This document shows, piece by piece, positions 17,401-25,947 of a DNA stretch of 64,000 nucleotides. Under the pieces are notes generated by a model. That model had not been told where the DNA came from. It ran no database searches and worked only from the letters and a program-made list of their open reading frames with translations. The DNA is taken from NCBI GenBank assembly GCA_016710885.1, contig JADJUC010000013.1, positions 1 to 64,000 of the forward strand, read 5' to 3'. Made by a program: the position numbers and the translations under genes. The stretch comes from Candidatus Proximibacter danicus. GTDB taxonomy: Bacteria; Pseudomonadota; Gammaproteobacteria; Burkholderiales; Rhodocyclaceae. Position 1 is the stretch's first letter, and every line of letters starts with the position of its first letter.

Positions 17401-17797
17401 GCGGCGCCACCGCCACCAGCTGCAGGAACCAGCCGTGGAAGGTATTCACCGCCAGGCCGGGCTGCGCACTGGTCACCCGTTCATACAGCCCGCGTGCCCG
17501 GGCCAGCGTTGCGGCATCGCTGGCCGCGCCGCGCTCGGCCAGAAAATGGATGGCTGCATCATCAGCGGCGGTGGCCAGTTCGCGCAGCCAGTCGACCACG
17601 CGCTCCTCGATCTCGCGCGCCGCCTTGCGCGTGAAGGTGATGGCCAGAATCTCCGCCGGCTGCACGCCGGCCAGCAGCAGGCGCACGATGCGCGAGGCGA
17701 GCAGCCAGGTCTTGCCGCTGCCGGCACAGGCTTCGACCACGGCACTGCGCGCCGGGTCGAGGGCAGCGCTGAAATTCTGACTAGCCGGGCTGGACAT
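14489..17797 (-). CDS. addA: AddA-like helicase-nuclease
   Basis: This 1102-residue UvrD-family (SF1A) DNA helicase has a C-terminal RecB-like nuclease. Walker A is ACAGSGKT (residues 23-30). AILAITFTRKAAREIEER is motif Ia, LDEFQDTNPLQW the DEXQ Walker B region, VGDPKQSIYRFRRAE motif III, LTIHGAKGLEAPLVWLLD motif V and LLYVAVTRARQLFF motif VI. The last ~100 residues contain CRMDRLV and VLDYKSSGSD with a following Q-x3-Y, the PD-(D/E)XK active site. With AddB it resects double-strand breaks for RecA loading. MSSPASQ at 17797 is chosen as start; it overlaps the end of addB by 17 bases, so translation is coupled. Confidence 0.88.
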   Translation of the reverse strand: MSSPASQNFSAALDPARSAVVEACAGSGKTWLLASRIVRLLLAGVQPAEILAITFTRKAAREIEERVVDWLRELATAADDAAIHFLAERGAASDAATLARARGLYERVTSAQPGLAVNTFHGWFLQLVAVAPLSANLAGTTLADDGSRRFEELWQSFARRLQREPAGEAAQAFVRLLAGIGLASTKTLVRRGMARRAEWLAHAMAHAGRHEAPVAAVVDELADLFGVVDEAQALASLFAPGWELDFQAYLGLLEASELDSDQAFAAQLSAAIGQLDPEARLQKLAPVLLTEKGTLRSRKPSKTLDKRFGSDGAQRFLDLHAALGARVLDCLGQLQEARNLAFNRDALTVHHAFLQHLEAFKAERRQIDFVDAEWRVLQLLQDEASAAFIQARLDARYRHVLLDEFQDTNPLQWQILLAWLEAYTDAARPSVFLVGDPKQSIYRFRRAEPRLFATAADFLARHFAAVRLTQDQTRRNAPAIVEVVNALFADEAAFQPFRTQSSLAEGLPGRVELLPLFAADEEAEEAPLSEKLRDPLHKPALERVEQRRQREAEALARRLGDMFGRTRIRERQGRSEIERPLRYGDVLLLVRTRTQIATYEQALAAAGIPFTAASRGGLLDSLEVRDVVALLTFLVTPAADLQLAHALKSPIFACSDEDLLQLAARPEAGWHKRLQAAVEQGCSARLCRAAALVEAWIEAAALLPAHDLLDRIYHQGEVPARYRLAVPEARRAAALANLEALLLLALDLDGGRYPSLPRFIDELKALRAAEGDDAPDEGELAADEVVAADGRVRILTIHGAKGLEAPLVWLLDANATPPADKAWDVLVDWQPEAPAPCHFSFVGRKEERGASRSPLFEAEAAAAEREELNLLYVAVTRARQLFFASGISNSRKGEAVTAYSRLQAALGRLGGEDACAHGEVLSEGKVAAAGAAGSRPLAADLPVPAVGELREPLDAAARFGILLHALLERRTESRIERREEEGWWRGMGYTDGELARVRPVAERLLTAPALRRFLNPACYLRAWNEMEITDETGAVCRMDRLVEDVEAFWVLDYKSSGSDTARIDEYHAQVAGYCRAVATIFSSKPVRGALIFADASIVEVAT

Positions 17798-20540
17798 GAT
17801 CCCTCCGGCACAGGCCGCTGGCTTCGCACCAGCGGCAAACGCTGTCGACGCCGTGTGCCGGCATGCCAGCACCGGCACGCAGGGCGGCAAAGGCCGCCGT
17901 CAGGCGTTCACCCTGCGCGGCGCCGGCTTCGACCAGATCGTCGGCGCAGGCCACTGCTCCCACCTTCTCGTCGTCGAGGGCAACATAGGCCGCTTCGGCC
18001 GCCTCGCCGTGGAGCAAGGCATACGCCGGCAGCTGGATGTCGTCGGCCATCTGCTTCTTCAGATCGGAGAGTTTCCGCGTCTTGTAGTCGAGCAGGCTGA
18101 AACCGGCCGGGCCGGCTTGGTCGATGCGGTCGATCCGGCCATACAGCTCCACCGCCGCACCGTCCGGTAACGGCAAGGATTTGGCCACCTTCACTTCCGC
18201 TGCCAGCCAGCGCCAGCCGGCGGCTTCCCGCTCGCGCTGCCAGGCCAGATAGGCCGGCAGCCGGGCCTGCCAGCGCAGGCGCCAGCCAAGGGCCAGCCAG
18301 TTGTCGGCTTCGGCCTCGGCAAAGACGCTCTCGACGGTGGCGTTCAGTGCTGCCAGCGCCGCGGCATCGTCAAGCCCGGTCAGGCTTGGATGCGCAGCGT
18401 GAAAGCGCTCCAGCGAACGATGCACAAGCTGGCCGTAATCGCTCTTTTCGAGCTCCTCGGCGACCTCGTCGAGTTCGTTGAGGCGCAGCACATGGCGGGC
18501 GAAGAACTGGTAAGGACAGGCGACGAGGCTGCTCAGGCCGCTGACCGAAATCCGTGCCGGCACCAGCGCCTGCGGCGCGGACGGCACCGCCTGCTGCGGC
18601 AGCGCCGGCATCGAATCTACCGCCGGGGCCGCCTCCCGCGTCATAAGCAAGGGGGAGCGCATCAGATCATCGCCCCAGGCCAGTTGGTGCAGCGTGGACA
18701 GCAGATCGAACTCCGGCGCCAGCAGGCGCGCCTCGCCCGCCTGCTGATGCTGCCAGGTGACGAGCACGCGCGGCACGGTGCACAGCAGCAGTTCGAGGTC
18801 GCGGCGCAGCGCGCGCTCGGCATCCTCGCGCGTCGGCAGGCCGAGGTCGCGGCGCACGGCCTGGTTGAAGAAGGTGCCGCCACTGGCTGGCGTCAGTTGC
18901 TCGGCATCGGCGCCAATGACAATGGCCGCTTCGAAACGGCGCAGGCGCACATCGTGGCGCGGCAGCATGACGATGCTGCTGGCAATGCCGCGATCGCGGA
19001 AAGCGCCGCCCTCGAGTTCGCGGTTGAGCCAGTCGCGCCAGGCGGCAAAGCTGAAGCTGGCCGTACTTTCGGCCAGTTCGCCCTGGCGCTGCAGCAGCAG
19101 TTCGAGCATTTCGCCGCCGGCGGCATCGGCTTGCAACTGCTCGGCGGCGCCCAGCGCGTCGAGCCCGCGCTGCAGGCGGGCGATCCACTTGGCCAGCGGC
19201 GCCGGCTTGCCGCCGAGAATGCGTTGCGCCACTTCGAGCCGGTCGAGCATCAGGCTGGCCGTAGCCTGTGACGCCGCGTCGATACGTTCCCCCTGCTCGG
19301 CCAGCGCCCGGCGAAAGGCCGGCACGCCGGATTTGACGCCGGCCCGGCGGATGGCCTGCTCCAGTGCCAGCACGGCCGCGGCACGCGCGGACGATGGCAG
19401 GTCGGCAAAGAGGTGCGGTGACTTGAACAGGTCGAGCAGATCGAGGTGGTAGGCGCTGCCGGCCACGGTTTCGAGCAGGGCGTCGAGCGTTGCAGCAGCA
19501 CGGGTGGTCGACAGCTTCCAGCCGGTTTCATCGGCGGCGAGCACGCCGGCACGCTCCAGCAGCGCACGCACCCGGCGGGCGGAGAGTCGGTCTTCGGCGA
19601 CCAGCGCAATGCGCCGGATACCTTCGGCGAGCCAGGCAAAGACCTGCGCCGCGGCTGCTTCGGCCTCGGCTTCCCGGCCGCTGACCGGTACCAGTTGCAG
19701 GCGCCCGGCCAATGGGCTTTCCGGCAGCGCAGCCGCCAGTTCGGCGGCCCGCGTCATCAGGGGTGCTGAGGGTTCCGTTCCGGCTTGTTCCGGCCAGGCG
19801 GCGGCAAGTACAGCCGCCAATGGCGTGTCCGCACTGGCACGTGGTTGCGGCGCGCAGACCAGCACCGGCTGCGTCTGGCCATAGCGTTCGATGAATTCAA
19901 GTTCAGCCGGTGTCAGCCGCTCTTCGGCCGGGCCGTCGAGCAATACGAACAGGGGGTGTGCAGGCTGTTCTGCCGGCTGTGCGAGTTGTGCCAATCGCAG
20001 GCGGTAGGCCGAAGGCGCATCGGGGCGACCGGCAGCGGCCAGTGCGCGCCACATTTCATGCACCACCCGGGCTTCGAAATTGAGCGGTTCGGAAGCCCGC
20101 AATACGTAGGCGCGCTCGAGCTGAAGGGTCAGTTCATCCGCATCGTCGGGCAGGCGAACGGCGGCGGCGGAGAGTTCATCGGACAGGCTGGCCAATTCGG
20201 CAGCAATGCCCCACAGCGCGCTTTCGTCGAACCAGCCGCGCGCCGCCAGCGCCGAATGCAGCAGGACCAGCCGTTCGCTTTCCGGCATCGGTGTCGGCAG
20301 ATCGGGCAGATTGGCGGCCAGCGCCCAACGGCGCAGCGTATTGAACTGCGGCAGCAGCAGCGGCCGGCCAGCGGCACGCGCCAGCGCCGTGCGCAATTCG
20401 GCCGCCAGCGGCAGCGAGGAAACGAGAACGAGGTGGCGCGAGAGATCGGGCAGCTCGGCAGCAGCGCTGGCCAGCAGGATTCCGGCAGCAGCGTCGAGAT
20501 AGCCGCAACCGGGCGTCAGGGCATGGGCGGTGACCGCCAT
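17781..20540 (-). CDS. addB: AddB-like PD-(D/E)XK nuclease
   Basis: This 919-residue partner of AddA has a degenerate UvrD-like N-terminal two-thirds (for example HLVLVSSLPLAAELRTAL and PLLLPQFNTLRRWA) without a Walker A motif. Its C-terminal nuclease has YGRIDRID and SLLDYKTRKLSDLKK with a following QLPAYAL. One cysteine in VACPYQFFARHVL (about residue 674) and three in CRWCEASGLC near the C-terminus match the spacing of the AddB iron-sulfur staple. ATG 20540 is used because upstream in-frame sequence is ferredoxin coding sequence. The gene begins unusually close to the truncated ferredoxin, at a suspected deletion junction. Confidence 0.82.
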   Translation of the reverse strand: MAVTAHALTPGCGYLDAAAGILLASAAAELPDLSRHLVLVSSLPLAAELRTALARAAGRPLLLPQFNTLRRWALAANLPDLPTPMPESERLVLLHSALAARGWFDESALWGIAAELASLSDELSAAAVRLPDDADELTLQLERAYVLRASEPLNFEARVVHEMWRALAAAGRPDAPSAYRLRLAQLAQPAEQPAHPLFVLLDGPAEERLTPAELEFIERYGQTQPVLVCAPQPRASADTPLAAVLAAAWPEQAGTEPSAPLMTRAAELAAALPESPLAGRLQLVPVSGREAEAEAAAAQVFAWLAEGIRRIALVAEDRLSARRVRALLERAGVLAADETGWKLSTTRAAATLDALLETVAGSAYHLDLLDLFKSPHLFADLPSSARAAAVLALEQAIRRAGVKSGVPAFRRALAEQGERIDAASQATASLMLDRLEVAQRILGGKPAPLAKWIARLQRGLDALGAAEQLQADAAGGEMLELLLQRQGELAESTASFSFAAWRDWLNRELEGGAFRDRGIASSIVMLPRHDVRLRRFEAAIVIGADAEQLTPASGGTFFNQAVRRDLGLPTREDAERALRRDLELLLCTVPRVLVTWQHQQAGEARLLAPEFDLLSTLHQLAWGDDLMRSPLLMTREAAPAVDSMPALPQQAVPSAPQALVPARISVSGLSSLVACPYQFFARHVLRLNELDEVAEELEKSDYGQLVHRSLERFHAAHPSLTGLDDAAALAALNATVESVFAEAEADNWLALGWRLRWQARLPAYLAWQREREAAGWRWLAAEVKVAKSLPLPDGAAVELYGRIDRIDQAGPAGFSLLDYKTRKLSDLKKQMADDIQLPAYALLHGEAAEAAYVALDDEKVGAVACADDLVEAGAAQGERLTAAFAALRAGAGMPAHGVDSVCRWCEASGLCRRDHVQPG

Positions 20541-20544
20541 GAGC

Positions 20545-20697
20545 CGGACATTCGGGAACACACAGGGTGCAGTCGATGCACTCGTCAGGATCGATCACCA
20601 GAAAGTTCGGGCCCTCGCGAAAACAATCGACCGGGCAGACATCGACGCAGTCGGTGAATTTGCATTTGATGCAGTTTTCGGTGACGACAAAGGTCAT
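20545..20697 (-). pseudogene. fdxA: Seven-iron ferredoxin, 3' end missing
   Basis: The first 51 residues match the N-terminal part of bacterial FdxA-type ferredoxins: MTFVVTENCIKCKFTDCVDV, then CPVDCFREGPNF and DECIDCTLCVPECP. Both cluster-binding Cys sets are present. Right after CVPECP the sequence leaves the family and enters the start of addB. The usual ~55-residue C-terminal part (beginning with a VNAI-like segment) and any stop or intergenic region are missing. As it stands the frame runs on, out of phase, into addB. This is either a deletion of roughly 170 bases or an assembly join error. Confidence 0.8.
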
Positions 20698-20787
20698 GAC
20701 GGGGCTCTTGGAAGGCGCGGAGTGCGGGGCACCAACTATAGCGCATCCGGGCTGGTTTTCCTCCTGCCGGAAAGCCTCAACCTCGGC

Positions 20788-21507
20788 TTACGCCTCGCGC
20801 AGCGGCAGGCGTTGCACCACGGCTTCCAGCCGATTCTTCTCGGCGAGGACCTTGGCTGCGTAGCGCTGCTCGGCATCGTCACTGGCCCCTGCATATTGCT
20901 GCAGACCATTGATCAGGCCGCCGTTGCGATGGATCGACTCTTTCAGGATGCGCGACCCGATATGAACATTGAGTACAGGATCAAAAAAGGAAAGTTCATC
21001 GGCACCATCTGGCAACTTGTCCTGATGGAAGCGAGGGATCACCTGCATCAGCCCCTGTGCCCCAACGACACTCTCCGAGAGTGGATTGAAGCGGGACTCG
21101 ATGGCGATCACCGAGACGATCAGCAACGGGTCGAGGCGCAGATCCCTGCCAGCCGACTCGGCCGCGACAAATATCGGCTCAAGCGCCCCCATCGACACCC
21201 GGTAGCGACGCGAGACATATTCCAGTGCCGTGCGCATGCGGGGGGTAAGCGAATCAACCGAACCCTGCAAACTTGCCCCGACGGTGACGGCAGGAGCGTC
21301 GATCGGGTTGCCGTCGCGGGCCACCGCCGCCATTTGCTCGGACAACAATGACTGCAGTTGCGCCACCACACGGCGATCGCCTTGATAAAAGGCAAAGAGC
21401 CCTGCCAGCAGCAGGACGCCAGCAGCCATCAGGATGGCCTGGACAAGGCTGGCCATCGCCGAAGTGGCGCGCAGCATTGTCGGTTTGAGAATGATCGTTG
21501 CGGACAT
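20788..21507 (-). CDS. Membrane-bound lytic transglycosylase (SLT fold)
   Basis: This 239-residue protein has an N-terminal signal anchor (LVQAILMAAGVLLLAGLFAF, residues 21-40) and a C-terminal lytic transglycosylase domain. LLIVSVIAIESRFNP holds the catalytic Glu (residue 137), followed by SESVVGAQGLMQVIPRFH and later NVHIGSRILKE and ALQQYAGAS-like NGLQQYAG. It would cleave peptidoglycan in the periplasm to form 1,6-anhydroMurNAc ends. It is too short for MltC or Slt70 and is best left as a generic SLT-domain protein. It is separated from fdxA by about 90 bases. Confidence 0.85.
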   Translation of the reverse strand: MSATIILKPTMLRATSAMASLVQAILMAAGVLLLAGLFAFYQGDRRVVAQLQSLLSEQMAAVARDGNPIDAPAVTVGASLQGSVDSLTPRMRTALEYVSRRYRVSMGALEPIFVAAESAGRDLRLDPLLIVSVIAIESRFNPLSESVVGAQGLMQVIPRFHQDKLPDGADELSFFDPVLNVHIGSRILKESIHRNGGLINGLQQYAGASDDAEQRYAAKVLAEKNRLEAVVQRLPLREA

Positions 21508-22039
21508 GCGTTCTCCTTCACTGTGCCAACCTGCGCAAGAAGCACGCGGGTCGAACGGTTATGGGGCGGCGCAACAGGGGTTGTAAGAAGGCAGTTTGCC
21601 AAGAGGCCCGCTGGGTAGGGCAATCCGGCGAAATTGAAAGTGCCGGGAGGGTAAAAATATGCGTGCTGCGCCGCAGCAACAAATGCATTATCTTGATTTA
21701 ATGTGAAATTGTCAATCTTGCAAGACTTTCAACCCCTCGTATTGCGGCAACGCAGCAACCAAGCGGCCTGGTACGCGGCGGCTGTTTGAGAAGGGAAGGT
21801 CGTTGCGTATATCTGCCCGATCAAAAAAAATTTGCACTCCGAGGAGAAAAATCCGCCGGGTGGCGCAGCGCCGTCCCATTTGCCTGCCAAGCAAACACTA
21901 TCCTCTCGCCTATATGCAGATTTGTACTTTGCTTCCCTTGCTGCCAGTTTTTCGCTAGCATTCTCTGTCCGACAACTTCCGTCCCGGAAATATCAGCAAC
22001 TTCCCGGCGCGTTTCCTACGATTTCAACGAGGCTTTTCG
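21508..22039. other. Intergenic region between lytic transglycosylase and trxA
   Basis: No gene is supported here. The region should contain divergent promoters for the lytic transglycosylase and trxA. A small perfect palindrome TGCTGCG/CGCAGCA sits at 21664-21678, and an A-tract is seen at 21825-21835. I found no convincing riboswitch or RNA gene. Confidence 0.5.
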
Positions 22040-22366
22040 ATGAGCGAGCATATCCATTACGTCACCGACGACAACTTTGCTACTGAGGTGCTGCAATCAC
22101 AGCAGCCAGTGCTGGTCGACTACTGGGCCGAATGGTGCGGCCCTTGCAAGATGATTGCGCCGATTCTCGACGAAGTGGCCAAGGAATATGCGGGCAAGTT
22201 GAAGGTTGCCAAGCTGAATATCGACGACAACCAGAAAACACCGGCCCAGTACGGGATTCGCGGCATTCCGACACTGATGCTGTTCAAGGGCGGCAACATC
22301 GAAGCTACCAAGGTCGGTGCATTGTCCAAGGGACAACTGACGGCCTTCATTGACAGCAATCTGTAA
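22040..22366 (+). CDS. trxA: Thioredoxin 1
   Basis: This 108-residue cytosolic thioredoxin reduces disulfides in ribonucleotide reductase, methionine sulfoxide reductase and others. The redox site is WCGPCKM (Cys33, Cys36) after VLVDYWAEWCG. The cis-proline loop is GIRGIPTLMLFKGG, and the C-terminal helix is complete. Length matches TrxA. A strong hairpin terminator follows, separating it from rho, the common trxA-rho order. Confidence 0.96.
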   Translation: MSEHIHYVTDDNFATEVLQSQQPVLVDYWAEWCGPCKMIAPILDEVAKEYAGKLKVAKLNIDDNQKTPAQYGIRGIPTLMLFKGGNIEATKVGALSKGQLTAFIDSNL

Positions 22367-22383
22367 TCTCGATAGTCTCACCC

Positions 22384-22450
22384 CCTGAAAGCCCCTCACG
22401 GCGCGGGCAAAGCAGCAAATAAGCCGACCCGCCCCGGGCTTTCAGGTTTT
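22384..22450 (+). terminator. Terminator after trxA
   Basis: CCTGAAAGCCC (22384-22394) and GGGCTTTCAGG (22436-22446) form an 11-bp perfect outer stem, with an inner GCGGG/CCCGC stem, followed by TTTTG. Confidence 0.85.
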
Positions 22451-22576
22451 GTTTCAGTTGTTTCGGTTTCGCTTTTTTCCCTCACTATTCAGACCTTCCC
22501 CGTGGCCCTTGCGTAAATTCACGCCGCGCCATCACCACAGCCTCATCCCAACCTCTCCATCCCTGCCCATCGACCT

Positions 22577-23839
22577 ATGCGTCTTTCCGAACTCAAGAAT
22601 TTCCACGTCAGCCAACTGCTTGAAATGGCAACCGCCAACGGCATTGACAACGCCAACCGTCTGCGCAAGCAGGAACTGATTTTTGCCCTGCTGAAAAATC
22701 AGGCCAAAAAAGGCGAAAGCATCTTTGGTGACGGCACCCTGGAAGTGTTGCCGGATGGCTTCGGTTTCCTCCGATCACCCGACATTTCGTACCTGGCTGG
22801 CACCGACGACATCTACGTCAGCCCTTCGCAGATCCGCCGTTTCAACCTGCATACCGGCGACACCATCGAAGGCGAGATTCGTACACCCAAGGATGGCGAG
22901 CGCTACTTCGCGCTGGTCAAGGTTGATCGCATCAACTACGAGCCACCAGAAGCAACGAAGAACAAGATCCTGTTCGAGAACCTGACGCCGCTGCACCCGA
23001 CGCGACACCTCAAGCTTGAGCGCGACATGCGTGGCGAAGAAAACACCACCAGCCGCATCATCGACATGATCGCGCCGATCGGTGCCGGCCAGCGCGGCCT
23101 GCTGGTCGCCCCGCCGAAATCCGGCAAGACCGTGATGCTGCAGCACATTGCCCACGCCATCGCCGAAAACCACCCGGAAGCGGTGTTGATCGTTCTTCTG
23201 ATCGACGAGCGCCCGGAAGAAGTGACGGAAATGTCTCGCACCGTCAAAGGAGAGGTAGTGGCCTCGACCTTTGATGAGCCGGCCACCCGCCACGTCCAGG
23301 TCGCCGAGATGGTGATTGAGAAAGCCAAGCGTCTGGTCGAGATGAAGAAGGATGTGGTAATCCTGCTCGACTCGATCACCCGCCTTGCCCGCGCCTACAA
23401 TACTGTCCAACCGGCCTCCGGCAAGGTGCTGACCGGCGGCGTTGATGCCAACGCCCTGCAGAAGCCGAAGCGTTTCTTCGGCGCGGCACGCAATATTGAA
23501 GAAGGTGGTTCGCTGACCATCATTGCTACTGCGCTGATCGAAACCGGCAGCCGCATGGACGATGTGATCTACGAAGAATTCAAGGGTACCGGCAACATGG
23601 AAACGCACCTCGACCGTCGCATGGCCGAGAAGCGGATCTACCCGGCGATCAACGTCAACCGTTCCGGCACCCGCCGTGAAGAACTGCTGTTGAAGCCGGA
23701 CGTGTTGCAGAAAATGTGGATTCTCAGAAAGCTGCTCTACAACATGGACGACCTTGAAGCGATGGATTTCCTGCTCGACAAGGTCAAGGCCACCAAAACG
23801 AACAACGAGTTCTTCGACTCGATGCGCGGCGGCCGCTAA
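22577..23839 (+). CDS. rho: Transcription termination factor Rho
   Basis: This 420-residue hexameric RNA helicase has an N-terminal helical domain and a cold-shock-like RNA-binding domain with GFGFLRSPDISYLAG (residues about 57-70) and DDIYVSPSQIRRF. The ATPase domain has the P-loop APPKSGKTVML (about residues 177-187) and the Walker B VVILLDSITRLARAYNTV, with the Q-loop and R-loop that follow. The usual length is about 418-420. The ~125-base untranslated leader after the trxA terminator is consistent with Rho autoregulation, though no specific element was identified. Confidence 0.97.
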   Translation: MRLSELKNFHVSQLLEMATANGIDNANRLRKQELIFALLKNQAKKGESIFGDGTLEVLPDGFGFLRSPDISYLAGTDDIYVSPSQIRRFNLHTGDTIEGEIRTPKDGERYFALVKVDRINYEPPEATKNKILFENLTPLHPTRHLKLERDMRGEENTTSRIIDMIAPIGAGQRGLLVAPPKSGKTVMLQHIAHAIAENHPEAVLIVLLIDERPEEVTEMSRTVKGEVVASTFDEPATRHVQVAEMVIEKAKRLVEMKKDVVILLDSITRLARAYNTVQPASGKVLTGGVDANALQKPKRFFGAARNIEEGGSLTIIATALIETGSRMDDVIYEEFKGTGNMETHLDRRMAEKRIYPAINVNRSGTRREELLLKPDVLQKMWILRKLLYNMDDLEAMDFLLDKVKATKTNNEFFDSMRGGR

Positions 23840-23954
23840 ACCCACTGCAACGCTTTACAGGAATCGCTGGACTCCTTGCTGATTATCAAGGATAATCCCG
23901 CGTCTTACTGGGGCCGGTCACATCCGCCGGCCGAAAGAACCTAAAGGAAAACCT

Positions 23955-24170
23955 ATGAAAGCCGGTATTCACCCCGATTACGCCGAGATTCAGGTGACTT
24001 GCTCCTGTGGCAACACCTTCAAGACCAACTCGACCATGAAAAAGGCGCTGCACGTTGAAGTCTGCTCCCTGTGCCACCCGTTCTACACCGGCAAGCAGAA
24101 GATCGTCGACACCGCCGGCCGCGTCGAGAAGTTCAACCAGAAGTTCGGTAACCTGCGCAAGTCCGCCTGA
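23955..24170 (+). CDS. rpmE: 50S ribosomal protein L31, zinc-binding form
   Basis: This 71-residue L31 contains the four zinc-ligand cysteines (C16 and C18 in TCSCGN, C37 and C40 in VCSLCHPFY), so it is the C+ type rather than the zinc-independent YkgM type. It has typical IHPDY and HPFYTGKQK segments. AGGAAAA lies before the ATG. Downstream is a strong terminator. It sits about 115 bases after rho, a common gene pair. Confidence 0.96.
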   Translation: MKAGIHPDYAEIQVTCSCGNTFKTNSTMKKALHVEVCSLCHPFYTGKQKIVDTAGRVEKFNQKFGNLRKSA

Positions 24171-24189
24171 GCGAATTTTGCGCCCGAAG

Positions 24190-24213
24190 AAAGGCAGCCT
24201 GAGGCTGCCTTTT
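24190..24213 (+). terminator. Terminator after rpmE
   Basis: AAAGGCAGCC and GGCTGCCTTT form a stem with a TGA-containing loop, followed by a T-run. It ends just before the next gene's start at 24236. Confidence 0.88.
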
Positions 24214-24235
24214 TCATTTGCGAGATAATCACGGC

Positions 24236-25900
24236 ATGAACGAACGCATCAGCAACGGTTTCCCTTTGCCACCACGAGGCTGGCCTCTGGTCGCGCTGCT
24301 TGCGCTTTTCATTCTCGCCGGTCTGTTTGGCCACGACCCGTGGAAAAACGACGATGCGGTAACCATCGGTGTTGCCGCCGACATGCTGCAACGGGGACAC
24401 TGGCTGGTGCCGCACCTGGCTGACCGCCCCTACCCCGATGCGCCGCTTTATTATTGGACGGCAGCCCTCACCGGCGCGCTGTTTTCGTGGCTGCTGCCAC
24501 TCCATGACGCCATCCGCTTGGCCAGCGGCCTCTGGGTCGCCCTCACTCTTTTCCTGCTCTACCGTGCCGGGCGCGAATGGCACGGATCGGAACCAGCACC
24601 GCATGAGTTCGCCATCGCCAGTACGCTGGCCATGGCCGGTTGCCTGGGCTTCCTGGTGCATGCGCACGAAGCGCAGCCCATGCTGGTCTCGCTCGCCGGG
24701 CACGCTGCAGCCTACTGGGCACTGGCGCTTCTGCGACGCAAACCCGGCCGCGCCGCTATCATTTTTGGTCTGGCGCTGGGCCTTGGTTTTCTCGGAAACG
24801 GTTTTGCCCCGATGCTGGCGCTACTCCCCGTCGGTCTGGTTGCACTCTGGCTCGCCGAAGACCGGGCAAAAGCGGCTCTGGCGCTGAGCGGCGGCGTCGC
24901 ACTCGGCCTGGCCATCGCCACCCCCTGGCCCTTGTTACTGGCAGCGCTCGATCCAAATTTTTTCTGGCGCTGGCTGGCTTCCGAATACACCCAGATCGGT
25001 CGCCCGGCGAACATGTTGCACACCGCCTGGGACTACCTGACGATGCTCCCGTGGTTTGCCTGGCCAGCCCTGCCGCTGGCGCTATGGACCCTGCGCTCGA
25101 AGCGGCGTTTCCTCCGTGAAGCCTCCTATCGCCTCCCCTTGCTGGCAACCGTCGCTGTCTGGCTCAGCCTGTCGGTCACTTTCGAAGCACGATCGAGTTC
25201 AGCATTGCTGCTACTCCCCCCGCTCGCCTTGCTTGCCGCACCGGGCGTAGCAACACTGCGTCGCGGCGCCGCAAATGCTTTCGACTGGTTTGGCGTGATG
25301 ACTTTCAGCTTTTTCTGCGCACTGGTCTGGGTTGGCTGGAGCGCCATGGTCACCGGCACACCAGAGCGACTCGCGGCACGCGTTGTCAAACTGGCGCCGG
25401 GGTTTGTCGGGGAATTCAGGCCGATTCCCTTTGCCATTGCGCTGGCTGTAACACTCGCCTGGGCCTGGATGCTGACCACCGGCCAGCGGCAACGATCGCC
25501 GTGGCGAGGCCTGGTGCATTGGCTAGGCGGATTGACGGCCTTGTGGTTGCTGCTGATGAGCCTGTGGCTACCATGGATCGAATACGGCAAGAGCTACCGC
25601 TCCGTCGGCACTGCTCTCAAGACAGCCTTGCCCGCACGATACGGCTGCGTTATCGGCCGTAACCTCTCGGACAGCAACCGTGCCCTGATCGATTATTTTG
25701 CCGGGATTGCCGTGCGACGCGAAAACGTGGCAAGCAGCGATCGCTGCAACTGGTTACTGACCCTTCGGGATGCCCGCGGCGGCAGAAATCTTGAGCTGAC
25801 AGGCTGGCAACTGGTCACCGAACTGCGCCGACCGGCGGAACGGAGCGAACGCTTCGTACTCTACAAGCGGGAACCAGGGCAAGCGACACCGAAAGAGTGA
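24236..25900 (+). CDS. ArnT-like membrane glycosyltransferase
   Basis: This 554-residue polytopic protein belongs to the GT39/83 (PMT/ArnT) superfamily. Near residue 35 it has FGHDPWKNDDAVTIGVA, the first periplasmic loop with the acidic catalytic residues typical of ArnT. This is followed by WLVPHLADRPYPDAPLYYW and about ten to twelve hydrophobic helices. A periplasmic C-terminal part (from about residue 450) contains CVIGRNLSDSNRALIDYF. It would transfer a sugar from a polyprenyl phosphate to lipid A or another envelope acceptor; the donor cannot be told. It is flanked by terminators and the convergent orn, so is monocistronic. Confidence 0.8.
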   Translation: MNERISNGFPLPPRGWPLVALLALFILAGLFGHDPWKNDDAVTIGVAADMLQRGHWLVPHLADRPYPDAPLYYWTAALTGALFSWLLPLHDAIRLASGLWVALTLFLLYRAGREWHGSEPAPHEFAIASTLAMAGCLGFLVHAHEAQPMLVSLAGHAAAYWALALLRRKPGRAAIIFGLALGLGFLGNGFAPMLALLPVGLVALWLAEDRAKAALALSGGVALGLAIATPWPLLLAALDPNFFWRWLASEYTQIGRPANMLHTAWDYLTMLPWFAWPALPLALWTLRSKRRFLREASYRLPLLATVAVWLSLSVTFEARSSSALLLLPPLALLAAPGVATLRRGAANAFDWFGVMTFSFFCALVWVGWSAMVTGTPERLAARVVKLAPGFVGEFRPIPFAIALAVTLAWAWMLTTGQRQRSPWRGLVHWLGGLTALWLLLMSLWLPWIEYGKSYRSVGTALKTALPARYGCVIGRNLSDSNRALIDYFAGIAVRRENVASSDRCNWLLTLRDARGGRNLELTGWQLVTELRRPAERSERFVLYKREPGQATPKE

Positions 25901-25947
25901 CGCCCGCGGGTTCAGCTTCACGCTGAAATTTCTTCAGCACATCAAAT

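Noticed and set aside
14468..18100. 1210-residue plus-strand open frame opposite addA
   Set aside because: It is a GC-rich antisense shadow; the minus strand shows all helicase and nuclease motifs.
20176..20697. 173-residue ferredoxin-like protein
   Set aside because: Only the first 51 residues are ferredoxin; the remainder is addB DNA read in the wrong frame.
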